Assembly (NCBI GenBank): GCA_946188345.1
Contig: CAMHUI010000021.1
Span: 1-38,168 of the forward strand
DNA length: 38,168 nucleotides
Reading direction: 5' to 3'
From: an uncultured Prevotellaceae bacterium
GTDB taxonomy: Bacteria; Bacteroidota; Bacteroidia; Bacteroidales; Bacteroidaceae
Of the stretch, positions 1 to 9,034 are shown piece by piece (the first letter of the stretch is position 1; every line of letters starts with the position of its first letter). The notes beneath the pieces are model-generated. The model did not search any database. It was not told the origin of the DNA and was given only the letters and a program-made list of their open reading frames with translations. A program made the position numbers and the translations under genes.

Positions 1-143
1 TACAAAACGAAAAAACTTCGTCTTTTCTTTTGCATTTCGCTCGCTTATTCGTAACATTGGCTTCGCCGAAGTTACTTCCGCTCGGAAATACAAAACGAAA
101 AAACTTCGTCTTTTCTTTTGCATTTCGCTCGCTTATTCGTAAC
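1..143. repeat. 55-bp direct repeat, two copies, upstream of dxs
   Basis: Positions 1-55 and 89-143 are identical 55-bp copies, separated by 33 bp that contain the palindrome CTTCGCCGAAG (61-71) inside a GTAAC...GTTAC inverted pair (51-55/71-75). The first copy begins at the window edge, so the array may extend further left. The second copy ends with TAAC, which is the first half of the dxs -7 box. Read as reverse complement, the repeat (GTTACGAATAAGCGAGCG..., then an AAAAGAAAA run) resembles the left arm and loop of the hairpin at 25224-25293, suggesting one dispersed intergenic repeat family. Confidence 0.85.
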
Positions 144-147
144 TTTG
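117..147 (+). promoter_or_regulatory. Bacteroidota-type promoter of dxs
   Basis: A -7 box TAACTTTG lies at 140-147 and a -33 TTTG at 117-120, with 19 bases between them, matching the Bacteroidota sigma-ABfr consensus. Transcription would begin near 152, giving a leader of about 20 bases before the GTG start. The -33 element and half of the -7 box lie within the second copy of the 55-bp repeat. Confidence 0.75.
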
Positions 148-173
148 CACCCAAATACACATTATAAAATAAA

Positions 174-2060
174 GTGGATAAGAAGGATTATCAGTTTCTG
201 AACGATATAGATTCTCCGGCCGACCTGCGTAAACTCAGCATCGACCAACTGCCCGACGTATGCCGAGAACTGCGTGAGGACATCATCAGCGAGGTGGCTG
301 TCAACCCAGGACATTTCGCATCGTCGCTCGGAGTCGTGGAACTCACCGTGGCCCTGCACTACGTCTACAATACGCCCAACGACAAGCTCGTATGGGACGT
401 GGGCCATCAGGCCTACGGGCACAAGATACTGACCGGGCGGCGCGACCAGTTCGCCACCAACCGGAAGCTCGGAGGCATACGTCCCTTCCCGTCGCCACTC
501 GAGAGCGAATACGACACGTTTGCCTGCGGGCATGCGTCGAACAGCATCTCGGCAGCACTGGGCATGGCCGTGGCCATAAGAGACAAGGCCAAGGTTGTGG
601 CCATTATCGGCGACGGAGCCATGTCGGGCGGACTGGCCTTTGAAGGCTTGAACAACGTTTCCTCGACCCCCAACGACCTGCTCATCATCCTCAACGACAA
701 CGACATGTCCATCGACCGCGCCGTGGGGGGGATGGAGAAATACCTGCTGTCGCTCGATACCAACGAAACCTACAACCGGCTGCGCTTCAAGGCCGCCAGA
801 GTGCTCAACCAGTGGGGCATCCTCAACGACGACCGTCGGAAGACCGTGCTTCGCTTCAACAACGCCATGAAGGCCGTGCTCTCGCACCAGCAGAACATCT
901 TCGAGGGCATGAACATCCGATACTTCGGTCCCTTCGACGGACACGACGTGAAGAACGTCGTCCGCATCCTGCAGCGGCTCAAGGACATGAAAGGCCCAAA
1001 GCTGCTCCACCTGCACACCATCAAGGGTAAGGGCTACGAGCCGGCAGAGAAGTGCGCCACCATCTGGCACGCCCCCGGCAAGTTCGACCCCGAGACCGGC
1101 GAGCGTCAGGTGAGCGACACCACCAACCAGCCGCCGAAGTTCCAGGACGTGTTCGGTGAGACCCTGCTCGAGCTGGCCCGCCAGAATCCCCGCATCGTCG
1201 GCGTCACCCCAGCCATGCCCACAGGATGCTCGATGAACATCATGATGGAGCAGATGCCCGAGCGCACCTTCGACGTGGGCATTGCCGAAGGACATGCCGT
1301 CACCTTCTCGGCCGGCATGGCCAAGGAAGGCCTCCAGCCCTTCTGCAACATCTACTCTTCGTTCGCCCAGCGAGCCTACGACAACATCATTCACGACACG
1401 GCCCTGCTCTCGCTGCCCGTAGTGCTCTGCCTCGACAGGGCAGGAGTCGTCGGAGAGGACGGTCCCACGCATCACGGCATGTTCGACCTCGCAGCCCTCA
1501 GGCCCGTGCCCCATCTGACCATCAGCTCGCCCATGGACGAGCACGAGCTGCGCCGCCTGATGTATACGGCCCAGCTGCCCGGCAAGGGCTCATTCGTCAT
1601 CCGCTATCCGCGCGGCCGCGGCGTGCTCACCGACTGGCGTTGCCCCCTCGAAGAGATACCCGTAGGCAAAGGCCGCCGGCTGCGCGAGGGCAAGGACGTA
1701 GCCCTGCTTACCCTCGGCCCCATCGGCAACGCCGCCTTGAAGGCCGCTGAGGAGTGTGCCGGGAAAGGCGTCCAGTGCGCCTGCTACGACATGCGCTTCC
1801 TCAAGCCACTCGACGAAGACATCCTCGACGAGGTAGGCCGCCACTTCACCCGCATCGTCACCGTCGAGGACGGCGTGCGCAACGGAGGCCTTGGCTCGGC
1901 CGTACTCGAATGGATGAACGAACACGGATACCATCCCGAAGTCATCCGCCTCGGCCTGCCCGACGAATTCGTAGAGCACGGCACACCCGCCGAACTCTAC
2001 AAAATAGTAGGCCTCGACAAAGAAAGCATCATCAAGGCAATAACCCCACCCAACCCATAA
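174..2060 (+). CDS. dxs: 1-deoxy-D-xylulose-5-phosphate synthase
   Basis: DXS condenses pyruvate and glyceraldehyde 3-phosphate to DXP using thiamine diphosphate, the first step of the MEP isoprenoid pathway; its product also feeds thiamine and pyridoxal synthesis. The 628-residue protein is full length for the family. Visible motifs are NPGH (H47), DVGHQAYGH (75-83), the ThDP/Mg motif GDGAM...LNN (146-161), FDGHD (254-258) and the catalytic glutamate in GIAEGHA (E372) of the pyrimidine domain. The only usable start is GTG at 174, because an in-frame TAA lies at 165-167; no ribosome binding site is visible, as is usual in Bacteroidota. It leads a tight operon: trkA starts 3 bases after the stop. 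Confidence 0.96.
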   Translation: MDKKDYQFLNDIDSPADLRKLSIDQLPDVCRELREDIISEVAVNPGHFASSLGVVELTVALHYVYNTPNDKLVWDVGHQAYGHKILTGRRDQFATNRKLGGIRPFPSPLESEYDTFACGHASNSISAALGMAVAIRDKAKVVAIIGDGAMSGGLAFEGLNNVSSTPNDLLIILNDNDMSIDRAVGGMEKYLLSLDTNETYNRLRFKAARVLNQWGILNDDRRKTVLRFNNAMKAVLSHQQNIFEGMNIRYFGPFDGHDVKNVVRILQRLKDMKGPKLLHLHTIKGKGYEPAEKCATIWHAPGKFDPETGERQVSDTTNQPPKFQDVFGETLLELARQNPRIVGVTPAMPTGCSMNIMMEQMPERTFDVGIAEGHAVTFSAGMAKEGLQPFCNIYSSFAQRAYDNIIHDTALLSLPVVLCLDRAGVVGEDGPTHHGMFDLAALRPVPHLTISSPMDEHELRRLMYTAQLPGKGSFVIRYPRGRGVLTDWRCPLEEIPVGKGRRLREGKDVALLTLGPIGNAALKAAEECAGKGVQCACYDMRFLKPLDEDILDEVGRHFTRIVTVEDGVRNGGLGSAVLEWMNEHGYHPEVIRLGLPDEFVEHGTPAELYKIVGLDKESIIKAITPPNP

Positions 2061-2063
2061 TAT

Positions 2064-3425
2064 ATGCGAATAGTCATCATCGGCGCATACGCCATCGGAC
2101 GCCATCTGGCACGCATCCTGTCCAGACGGAACGAAGAGATAACCCTCATCGACGACGACGAGGAACGCCTCTCCCGGATAGGAGGCGACCTCGACCTGCT
2201 CACCATTCAGGACAAGCCTAACAGCATCAGTACCCTTAAGGATGCCGACGTAAAGGGTGCCGACCTGGTCATAGCCGTCACACCCGATGAGAACATGAAC
2301 ACCGTCTGCTGCATCCTGGCCAAGAAGCTCGGAGCCAAGAAGACCGTGGCCCGCATCAATAATGCCGAGGACATGAAACCCGAACGGCAGGAGTTCTACA
2401 AGGAGCTGGGCGTCGACTCGCTCATCTATCCCGAAATGCTTGCGGCAGAAGACATCAACAACGGACTGAAGATGTCGTGGGTCCGCCAGCGCTGGGATGT
2501 TCACGACGGTGCCCTCGTCATGCTCGGCATCAAGCTGCGCGAGACCTGTGAGATACTCAACCAGCCCCTCCGGCAAATCAGCGGTCCCAGCGACCCCTTC
2601 CACATCGTGGCCATCAAGCGAAAGGGAGAAACCATCATCCCCGGAGGCAACGACGAACTGAAACTCTATGACCTGGCCTACATCATGACCACCAAGCAGT
2701 ATATACCCTACGTCCGCAAGATTGTGGGCAAGGAGAAATATGCCGACGTGAAGAACGTCATGATTATGGGCGGCGGCACCACAGCAGTCCGTGCCATTCA
2801 GACCATGCCGGAATATATGTCGGCCAAGGTCATCGAGATGGACCCGCAGCGCTGCGAGGAACTGAACAACCTGCTCGACAACGGCAAGGCTCTCGTCATC
2901 AACGGCGACGGCCGCGACGTGCCACTGCTCATCGAAGAAAACATCGGCAACACGCAGGCCTTCGTGGCCCTGACAGGTAATGCCGAGACCAACATTCTGG
3001 CCTGCCTGACTGCCAAGCGCATGGGAGTCAGGAAAACCGTTGCGATGGTCGAGAATATCGACTATGTCTCTATGGCCGAGAGCCTCGATATCGGAACCAT
3101 CATCAACAAGAAAGCCATCGCCGCCAGCCACATCTATCAGATGATGCTCGACGCCAACGTCATCAACGTGCGCTTCCTCATGACCGCCAACGCCGACGTG
3201 GCCGAGTTCATCCCCGAAGAAGGCTCGCGCATCACCAAGAAACCCGTCAAGGACCTCGGCCTGCCCCGAGGCGTGACCATCGGAGGACTCGTAAGAGGCA
3301 ACGAAGGCATGCTGGTGTCGGGTGGCACTCAGATACAGCCGGGAGACTCCGTCATGGTGTTCTGTCACGAGGCCGACATGCAGAAAGTAGGAAAACTATT
3401 CGTCAAGCCGTCATTGTTCGGATGA
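2064..3425 (+). CDS. trkA: Trk potassium uptake regulatory subunit TrkA
   Basis: TrkA is the cytoplasmic nucleotide-binding ring subunit that gates the TrkH potassium channel. At 453 residues it matches the usual doubled architecture: RCK_N (about 1-120), RCK_C (about 135-215), a second RCK_N from about 230, and a second RCK_C to the end. The first nucleotide loop reads GAYAIG and the second GGGTTA, both loose versions of GxGxxG, so ligand preference may differ from the E. coli protein. The stop overlaps the trkH start (ATGA, 3422-3425), indicating translational coupling. The pairing with trkH makes the assignment secure. Confidence 0.94.
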   Translation: MRIVIIGAYAIGRHLARILSRRNEEITLIDDDEERLSRIGGDLDLLTIQDKPNSISTLKDADVKGADLVIAVTPDENMNTVCCILAKKLGAKKTVARINNAEDMKPERQEFYKELGVDSLIYPEMLAAEDINNGLKMSWVRQRWDVHDGALVMLGIKLRETCEILNQPLRQISGPSDPFHIVAIKRKGETIIPGGNDELKLYDLAYIMTTKQYIPYVRKIVGKEKYADVKNVMIMGGGTTAVRAIQTMPEYMSAKVIEMDPQRCEELNNLLDNGKALVINGDGRDVPLLIEENIGNTQAFVALTGNAETNILACLTAKRMGVRKTVAMVENIDYVSMAESLDIGTIINKKAIAASHIYQMMLDANVINVRFLMTANADVAEFIPEEGSRITKKPVKDLGLPRGVTIGGLVRGNEGMLVSGGTQIQPGDSVMVFCHEADMQKVGKLFVKPSLFG

Positions 3426-4879
3426 TTAACTTCAAGACCATATACAAAGTGCTGGGCACACTGCTTTACATCGAGGCAGTGCTGATGGTATGTTGCCTGG
3501 GCGTGACGTTCTACTATCGCGAGGACGACACGTTCACCTTCCTGACCTCAGTCTTCATCACCATCCTGGCCGCCATCCTGCTGAAATTCCTCGGCCGCGA
3601 CAGCAACAACAACCTCACCCGCCGAGACGCCTATCTCGTCGTCACCATGTCGTGGATGGCCTTTAGCCTGTTCGGAGCCTTGCCGTTCCTGATAGGAGGA
3701 TATATCAACAACTTCACCGACGCCTACTTTGAGTCGATGTCGGGCTTCAGCACCACAGGCGCCACCATCCTCACCGGGCTCGACACGATGCCCCACGGAC
3801 TGCTCTTCTGGCGGTCGCTCACACAATGGATCGGCGGACTCGGAATCGTCTTCTTCACCATCGCCCTGCTGCCATCCATGGCAGGCGGCAGCGTAAGAGT
3901 CTTCGCAGCCGAGGCCACAGGGCCGATACGCTCGAAGCTCCACCCGAGACTCTCCACCAATGCCAAGTGGATTTGGAGCGTCTACGTATTCCTGACCCTG
4001 GCATGCATCGGAAGCTTCATCATGTTTGGAGCCGACTGGTTCGATGCCGTCAACTATGGCATGACATCGACTGCCACGGGCGGCTTTGCCGTGCATGATG
4101 ACACCAGCGCCTTCTTCAACAATGCCGGCATCGAATACACCTGCACCCTGTTCTGCTTCCTTGCCGGTATCAACTTCACCCTCTTCTATGCCAGCATTGC
4201 CAAGCTGAAGTTCAGAAACCTCTTCAAGAGTTCCGAGTTCAAGCTCTACTTCTCGACAACGCTCGTCTGCACCATCGTCATCGCCATGGCCCTCGTCATG
4301 GCTAATCATTACGACATAGAGGAGGCCTTCCGCACGAGCCTCTTCCAGGTCGTCACGTTCATCACATCGACCGGCCTTGTCAACGACAATGCAGGCCAGT
4401 GGCCTCGCTTTGTGTGGGTCATCCTTGCCCTTCTGATGGTGCTCGGCGGATGCTCCGGCTCTACCAGTGGCGGCATCAAGTGCATCAGGGGCGTAATGCT
4501 ATGGAAGAATATCCGCAACGAGTTTCGGCAGATACTCCATCCCAACGCCGTGCTGCCCATGCGCATCGATGGCATGAACGTGCCGCAGCAGAAACGCGTC
4601 ACGCTCTTGGCCTTCCTGACGGCTTATACGATGATATGCCTGTTGGCCTTCCTCGTGCTCATCGCCGCAGGCTATGATAACACCAAGTCGGTAACCATCA
4701 TCCTCAGTTGTATCGGTAACGTAGGGCCCTCGCTGAGCATCGACGTAGGGCCCAGCATGTCGTGGGTCATGCTGCCGGCAGCCATCAAGTGGATGTGCAT
4801 GGCGCTCATGCTCATCGGCCGTCTCGAAATATTCTCCGTCCTCGTCATCTTCACACCTGCCTTCTGGAAGGAGAACTGA
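3422..4879 (+). CDS. trkH: Trk potassium transporter membrane subunit TrkH
   Basis: This is the ion-conducting inner-membrane subunit of Trk. The 485-residue protein has the four pore loops of the SKT superfamily with selectivity-filter segments GFSTTGAT (108-115), TSTATGGF (215-222), TSTGLV (315-320) and IGNVGPS (about 431-437). The family segment GGCSGSTSGGIK (342-353), from the gating region after the third pore loop, is intact. Many hydrophobic helices are evident throughout. It overlaps trkA by 4 bases and is the third gene of the dxs-trkA-trkH unit. No terminator is obvious in the 68 bases before manA, so read-through into manA is possible. Confidence 0.95.
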   Translation: MINFKTIYKVLGTLLYIEAVLMVCCLGVTFYYREDDTFTFLTSVFITILAAILLKFLGRDSNNNLTRRDAYLVVTMSWMAFSLFGALPFLIGGYINNFTDAYFESMSGFSTTGATILTGLDTMPHGLLFWRSLTQWIGGLGIVFFTIALLPSMAGGSVRVFAAEATGPIRSKLHPRLSTNAKWIWSVYVFLTLACIGSFIMFGADWFDAVNYGMTSTATGGFAVHDDTSAFFNNAGIEYTCTLFCFLAGINFTLFYASIAKLKFRNLFKSSEFKLYFSTTLVCTIVIAMALVMANHYDIEEAFRTSLFQVVTFITSTGLVNDNAGQWPRFVWVILALLMVLGGCSGSTSGGIKCIRGVMLWKNIRNEFRQILHPNAVLPMRIDGMNVPQQKRVTLLAFLTAYTMICLLAFLVLIAAGYDNTKSVTIILSCIGNVGPSLSIDVGPSMSWVMLPAAIKWMCMALMLIGRLEIFSVLVIFTPAFWKEN

Positions 4880-4947
4880 CCAGTCCCCCTATGATGAGGG
4901 CCTGCCGGATTGATATAAAACATAAGTTATAATAACAGATAAAAATA

Positions 4948-5910
4948 ATGCAACCTCTAAAATTTAACGCCTTACTCAAACAGACCATTTGGGGCGGCGA
5001 CAAGATTATTCCGTTCAAGCAGTTGAACGAGCAGTTGGAGAATGTCGGCGAGAGCTGGGAAATCAGCGGAGTCAAGGACAATGAGACCATCGTGAAGGAT
5101 GGCCCGTATGCAGGCCGCTCCCTGAACTCACTGGTGGAAGAGCTGAAAGGCAAACTCGTGGGCGAGGACAACTATCGCCGCTTTGGCAACGAGTTCCCCC
5201 TGCTCATCAAGTTCATCGATGCCCGTCAGGACCTCTCCATCCAAGTGCATCCCACCGACGAGATTGCCCACCGTCAGGGCAAGAGCCGCGGAAAAACCGA
5301 GATGTGGTATCTGATGAAGTCGGATGCCGACGCCAAACTCTACAGCGGACTCAAGAAGCAGATTACTCCCTCGGAGTATGAGGAGATGGTGGAGGACGAC
5401 ACCATCTGCGACGCCCTGGCGCAATATAACGTGAAGGAAGGCGACGTCTTCTTCCTTCCTGCCGGCCGCATCCATGCCATCGGCACGGGCTGTTTCCTCG
5501 CTGAAATCCAGCAGACCAGCGATGTCACCTATCGCATCTACGACTTCAAGCGCAAGGACAAAAACGGGAACTACCGCGAGCTGCACACCAAGCTTGCCGC
5601 AGAGAGCATCAACTATGCAGTGGAGAGTGACTATCGCACCAACTATACCCCGCTGAAGAACCAAGGCGTTGCACTGGTACAGTGCCCTTACTTCTGTACC
5701 GCTGTCTACGATCTCGACGAGCCCATGACACTCGACTATTCCGAGCTCGACTCCTTCGTCATCCTCATCGGCATGGAAGGCAACGCCACGATTACCGACA
5801 ATGAGGGCAACGAGTTCACACTCAAAGCCGGCGAAACCGTGCTCATCCCCGCCACGACGAAAGAACTGAAAGTCACGGGTACCATCAAGTTCCTCGAGAC
5901 CTACGTATAG
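4948..5910 (+). CDS. manA: Class I mannose-6-phosphate isomerase
   Basis: It interconverts mannose 6-phosphate and fructose 6-phosphate, linking mannose use to glycolysis and to GDP-mannose synthesis. The 320-residue length fits the short, Firmicutes/Bacteroidota-type type I cupin isomerases. Zinc-site motifs are present: QVHPTDE with its Gln and His (about 90-96), KTEMWY with its Glu (about 113-118) and a downstream GRIHAIGTG His. The C-terminal cupin half ends in a beta-rich segment. The ATG is preceded by an AT-rich spacer with no clear promoter or ribosome binding site. A strong terminator follows, so the gene is probably the last of its unit. Confidence 0.93.
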   Translation: MQPLKFNALLKQTIWGGDKIIPFKQLNEQLENVGESWEISGVKDNETIVKDGPYAGRSLNSLVEELKGKLVGEDNYRRFGNEFPLLIKFIDARQDLSIQVHPTDEIAHRQGKSRGKTEMWYLMKSDADAKLYSGLKKQITPSEYEEMVEDDTICDALAQYNVKEGDVFFLPAGRIHAIGTGCFLAEIQQTSDVTYRIYDFKRKDKNGNYRELHTKLAAESINYAVESDYRTNYTPLKNQGVALVQCPYFCTAVYDLDEPMTLDYSELDSFVILIGMEGNATITDNEGNEFTLKAGETVLIPATTKELKVTGTIKFLETYV

Positions 5911-5914
5911 TCGT

Positions 5915-5951
5915 ATTATTCAGAATACGTACGAAGAATTATTCAGAATAC
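5915..5951. repeat. 14-bp direct repeat after manA
   Basis: ATTATTCAGAATAC occurs at 5915-5928 and again at 5938-5951, just past the manA stop and before its terminator. No function is evident; it may simply be a local duplication. Confidence 0.7.
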
Positions 5952-5960
5952 AAACAAAAT

Positions 5961-6007
5961 CCCTTGGTGTCAGCCATCCTTTTAGCAGACGCCAAGGGCT
6001 TTTTCTT
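5961..6007 (+). terminator. Intrinsic terminator of manA
   Basis: The arms CCCTTGGTGTC (5961-5971) and GACGCCAAGGG (5988-5998) pair over 11 bp with one G-U pair and a 16-base loop. The tail CTTTTTCTT follows immediately. It closes the dxs-trkA-trkH-manA unit and separates it from purB. Confidence 0.88.
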
Positions 6008-6101
6008 ATCTACTTGGCCGGGCAAACGCTGGTGGTGGGGCTCCAAATCGGCTAAAACAATGAAAAAGTTTCAGTTGAGAGCGATAAAAATCGATTTTTT
6101 C

Positions 6102-6133
6102 TTTGCTCACTTAATCGTTTTTTCGTACCTTTG
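6102..6133 (+). promoter_or_regulatory. Promoter of purB
   Basis: The -7 box TACCTTTG (6126-6133) is preceded by TTTG (6102-6105) with 20 bases between, a full Bacteroidota promoter. Predicted transcription starts near 6138, about 21 bases before the purB ATG. The box is extended upstream by TCG, as in several other promoters of the window. Confidence 0.8.
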
Positions 6134-6158
6134 CAGCGGATAAATAGTATCAGGATAT

Positions 6159-7505
6159 ATGGAACTTGACATTCTCACTGCTATATCACCCGTGGATGGG
6201 CGGTATAGAGGTAAAACAAAATCGCTGGCAAAATATTTCTCGGAATATGCGCTTATCAAGTATCGCATCAGGGTGGAGGTGGAATATTTCATCACGCTCT
6301 GCGAACTTCCTTTGCCCCAGCTTGAAGGTTTCGATAAAGCCCTTTTCCCGCGACTACGTGCCATCTACGAAGAATTTACCGAGGAGCAGGCGCAAAGGGT
6401 CAAGGATATCGAGGCTGTGACCAACCACGATGTCAAGGCCGTAGAATACTTTATCAAGGAGCAGTTTGATGCCATCGGAGGTCTTGACGCTTATAAAGAG
6501 TTCATCCACTTCGGACTCACTTCGCAGGACATCAACAACACCTCCGTGCCGCTCTCCATCAAGGAAGCCCTCAGAGACGTCTATTTTCCGCAACTCGAAG
6601 AACTTATTGAACAGCTGAACGACATGGCCGAGCAGTGGAAGAACGTTCCCATGCTCGCCAAGACCCATGGCCAGCCGGCATCACCCACCCGGTTGGGCAA
6701 GGAGATTCGTGTCTTCGTCTATCGGCTTGAGGAGCAACTCCGTGGTCTGCGCGACATCCCTGTAACGGCCAAGTTCGGCGGTGCTACAGGTAACTACAAC
6801 GCCCACCATGTGGCCTATCCCCAGTACGACTGGCGCGACTTTGGCGACCGCTTCGTCGGTGAGAAACTTGGGTTGGAGCGTGAGCAGTGGACTACTCAAA
6901 TCTCCAACTACGACTGGATGGGTGCCATCTTTGATGCCATGCGCCGCATTAATACCATCGTCATCGACCTCGACCGCGACTTCTGGATGTATGTCTCCAT
7001 GGAATACTTCAAGCAGCAGATCAAGGCCGGTGAGGTAGGATCCAGTGCCATGCCCCATAAGGTGAACCCCATCGACTTCGAGAATTCCGAAGGCAACATG
7101 GGCGTGGCCAATGCCATCCTGCAGTTCCTTGCCCAGAAGCTGCCCGTCAGCCGGTTGCAGCGCGACCTGACTGACTCCACCGTGCTGCGCAATGTCGGTG
7201 TACCCTTCGCCCATGCCGCCATCGCCATACAGAGTACTCTCAAAGGCCTTCGCAAGCTCATTCTCAATGAGGACCGCCTGCAGGAAGACCTTGACAATAC
7301 CTGGGCAGTGGTGGCCGAAGCTATCCAGACGATTCTCCGCCGGGAGGCCTATCCCCATCCCTACGAGGCGCTCAAGGCTCTCACACGCACCAATCAGAAA
7401 ATGACACCCGAGCTCATCCATGAGTTCATCGACACGCTGGAAGTGAGTCCTGCTGTGAAAGCAGAACTCAGAAGCATCACTCCCGAAAACTATACAGGAA
7501 TATAA
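6159..7505 (+). CDS. purB: Adenylosuccinate lyase
   Basis: PurB catalyses two fumarate-releasing steps of purine synthesis, SAICAR to AICAR and adenylosuccinate to AMP. The 448-residue protein is colinear with the E. coli type: it opens with LTAISPVDGRY, contains TKTHGQP-like AKTHGQPASPT (about 166-176), and carries the lyase signature SSAMPHKVNPIDFEN (about 294-308) whose flexible loop supplies the catalytic serine. The start ATG lies at the expected distance from the promoter. It is followed after 72 bases by a pseudouridine synthase gene and then asnS, with no terminator visible between, so the three may be cotranscribed. Confidence 0.96.
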   Translation: MELDILTAISPVDGRYRGKTKSLAKYFSEYALIKYRIRVEVEYFITLCELPLPQLEGFDKALFPRLRAIYEEFTEEQAQRVKDIEAVTNHDVKAVEYFIKEQFDAIGGLDAYKEFIHFGLTSQDINNTSVPLSIKEALRDVYFPQLEELIEQLNDMAEQWKNVPMLAKTHGQPASPTRLGKEIRVFVYRLEEQLRGLRDIPVTAKFGGATGNYNAHHVAYPQYDWRDFGDRFVGEKLGLEREQWTTQISNYDWMGAIFDAMRRINTIVIDLDRDFWMYVSMEYFKQQIKAGEVGSSAMPHKVNPIDFENSEGNMGVANAILQFLAQKLPVSRLQRDLTDSTVLRNVGVPFAHAAIAIQSTLKGLRKLILNEDRLQEDLDNTWAVVAEAIQTILRREAYPHPYEALKALTRTNQKMTPELIHEFIDTLEVSPAVKAELRSITPENYTGI

Positions 7506-7577
7506 TCATTAATGAAAAAGTAATATTACAATTCAAGAACAACTGCCGTGAGGCAAAAACAAGAAAAGGAAACAATT

Positions 7578-9008
7578 ATGGATTACGAAGAGAAAGACAT
7601 TCAGGAACAGCCTGTAAAACCGGCTCAGGAAAACACAAGTAGTGAAACCTACAACAAGCCAACAGGAAACTACCAGAAAGAGTATCAAGCAGGCGGCCGT
7701 CCGCAGCGTCCGCGCATCCACAGCACTCAGCGTGCCTACAGTAGCGAGTATGGCAGGAGCAGCGAAGGCGGATTCCGTCCAGAAGGATTTGGTTCAGGTC
7801 TTCAGAACCCTGAAGGCCAGCAGCGCCCCTATCAGCGCCAGTATCACAACAATTCGAACTATCAGCCCCGTCCCCGTTTTAATCAGGGAGAAGGCGGCTA
7901 CCAGCCCCGTCCTCGCTACAATCAGGGTGAAGGCGGCTACCAGCCCCGTCCCCGTTTCAATCAGGGTGAAGGCGGCTACCAGCCCCGTCCCCGCTACAAT
8001 CAGGGAGAAGGCGGCTACCAGCCCCGTCCTCGCTACAATCAGGGTGAAGGCGGCTACCAGCCCCGTCCCCGCTACAATCAGGGTGAAGGCGGCTACCAGC
8101 CCCGCCCCCGCTACAACCAAGGTGAAGGCGGCTACCAGCCCCGTCCCCGCTACAATCAGGGCGAAGGCGGATATCAGCCCCGCTATAACCAGGGTCCGCG
8201 CCAAGGTTTCAATGCCCAGCGTCCCGCCCCCAAACCCAAATATAGCCTGAAGAAGCGCATCGAATATGCCGAGGAGCACATTGATCCCACGGTGCCCCTG
8301 CGCTTGAATAAGTTCCTGGCCAATGCCGGAGTCTGCAGCCGTCGCGAAGCCGATGAGTTTATCTTGGCAGGCAACGTTACCGTCAACGGCGAAGTTGTTA
8401 AGGAACTTGGAACGAAGGTCCTGCGCACCGACGAGATAAAGTTCAACGACCGACTCGTATCCCTCGAAAAGAAGGTCTACGTCTTGCTCAACAAGCCGAA
8501 GGACTACGTCACCACCAGCGACGACCCGCAGCAGCGCAAGACCGTCATGGACCTTGTCAAGGATGTATGTCCTGAGCGCATCTATCCCGTAGGTCGCCTC
8601 GACCGGAACACCACGGGTGTGCTGCTGTTGACCAACGACGGCGACCTCGCCTCAAAGCTCACCCATCCCTCGTTCCTCAAGAAAAAGGTCTACCATGTCT
8701 ACCTCGACAAGAATGTTACTGCCCACGACATGCAGCAGATTGCCGAGGGTATCGAGTTGGAAGACGGCGAAATCCATGCCGATGCCATCGAGTATCCCGA
8801 CGAGAAGGACAAGAGTCAGGTAGGCGTAGAGATACACTCCGGCAAGAACCGCATTGTGCGCCGCATCTTCGAGCACCTCGGCTATCGTGTCGTCAAGCTC
8901 GACCGCGTGCAGTTTGCCGGGCTCACCAAGAAGAACCTTCGCCGCGGCGACTGGCGCTTCCTCACTGAGAAGGAAGTGGAGATGCTGCGCATGGGAGCAT
9001 TTGAATAA
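7578..9008 (+). CDS. RsuA/RluB-family 23S/16S rRNA pseudouridine synthase with repeat-rich N-terminus
   Basis: The C-terminal half is a standard RsuA-family enzyme that isomerises uridine in rRNA. It has an S4 RNA-binding domain (about 237-295, beginning LRLNKFLANAG), then the catalytic domain with GRLDRNTTG (aspartate D342) and the C-terminal SGKNRIVRRIFEHLGY motif. The first 235 residues are unlike the E. coli enzymes: a low-complexity, Arg/Gly/Gln/Tyr/Pro-rich tail made largely of tandem GEGGYQPRPRYNQ units. I chose ATG 7578, preceded by AAAAGGA, over an upstream GTG at 7548 that would add ten residues. Members in this clade are usually annotated rluB or rluF; which nucleotide is modified cannot be told from sequence. 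Confidence 0.92.
   Translation: MDYEEKDIQEQPVKPAQENTSSETYNKPTGNYQKEYQAGGRPQRPRIHSTQRAYSSEYGRSSEGGFRPEGFGSGLQNPEGQQRPYQRQYHNNSNYQPRPRFNQGEGGYQPRPRYNQGEGGYQPRPRFNQGEGGYQPRPRYNQGEGGYQPRPRYNQGEGGYQPRPRYNQGEGGYQPRPRYNQGEGGYQPRPRYNQGEGGYQPRYNQGPRQGFNAQRPAPKPKYSLKKRIEYAEEHIDPTVPLRLNKFLANAGVCSRREADEFILAGNVTVNGEVVKELGTKVLRTDEIKFNDRLVSLEKKVYVLLNKPKDYVTTSDDPQQRKTVMDLVKDVCPERIYPVGRLDRNTTGVLLLTNDGDLASKLTHPSFLKKKVYHVYLDKNVTAHDMQQIAEGIELEDGEIHADAIEYPDEKDKSQVGVEIHSGKNRIVRRIFEHLGYRVVKLDRVQFAGLTKKNLRRGDWRFLTEKEVEMLRMGAFE
7860..8192 (+). repeat. 39-bp in-frame tandem repeats coding GEGGYQPRPRYNQ
   Basis: A partial unit (7860-7886) is followed by seven full 39-bp units starting at 7887, 7926, 7965, 8004, 8043, 8082 and 8121, and a shortened 33-bp unit (8160-8192). 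Units differ at a few synonymous sites and at Tyr/Phe. The unit is a multiple of three, so copy-number change preserves the frame and would only alter the length of the disordered tail. Confidence 0.95.
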
Positions 9009-9034
9009 GTTAAATTCATCATTGATAATAAAGA

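Noticed and set aside
7548..7577. GTG start of the pseudouridine synthase gene at 7548
   Set aside because: ATG 7578 is preceded by AAAAGGA and needs no rare start; the extra ten residues show nothing conserved.
7860..8192. CRISPR or intergenic satellite reading of the 39-bp repeats
   Set aside because: The units are contiguous, in frame, and encode a peptide repeat inside a well-supported gene.
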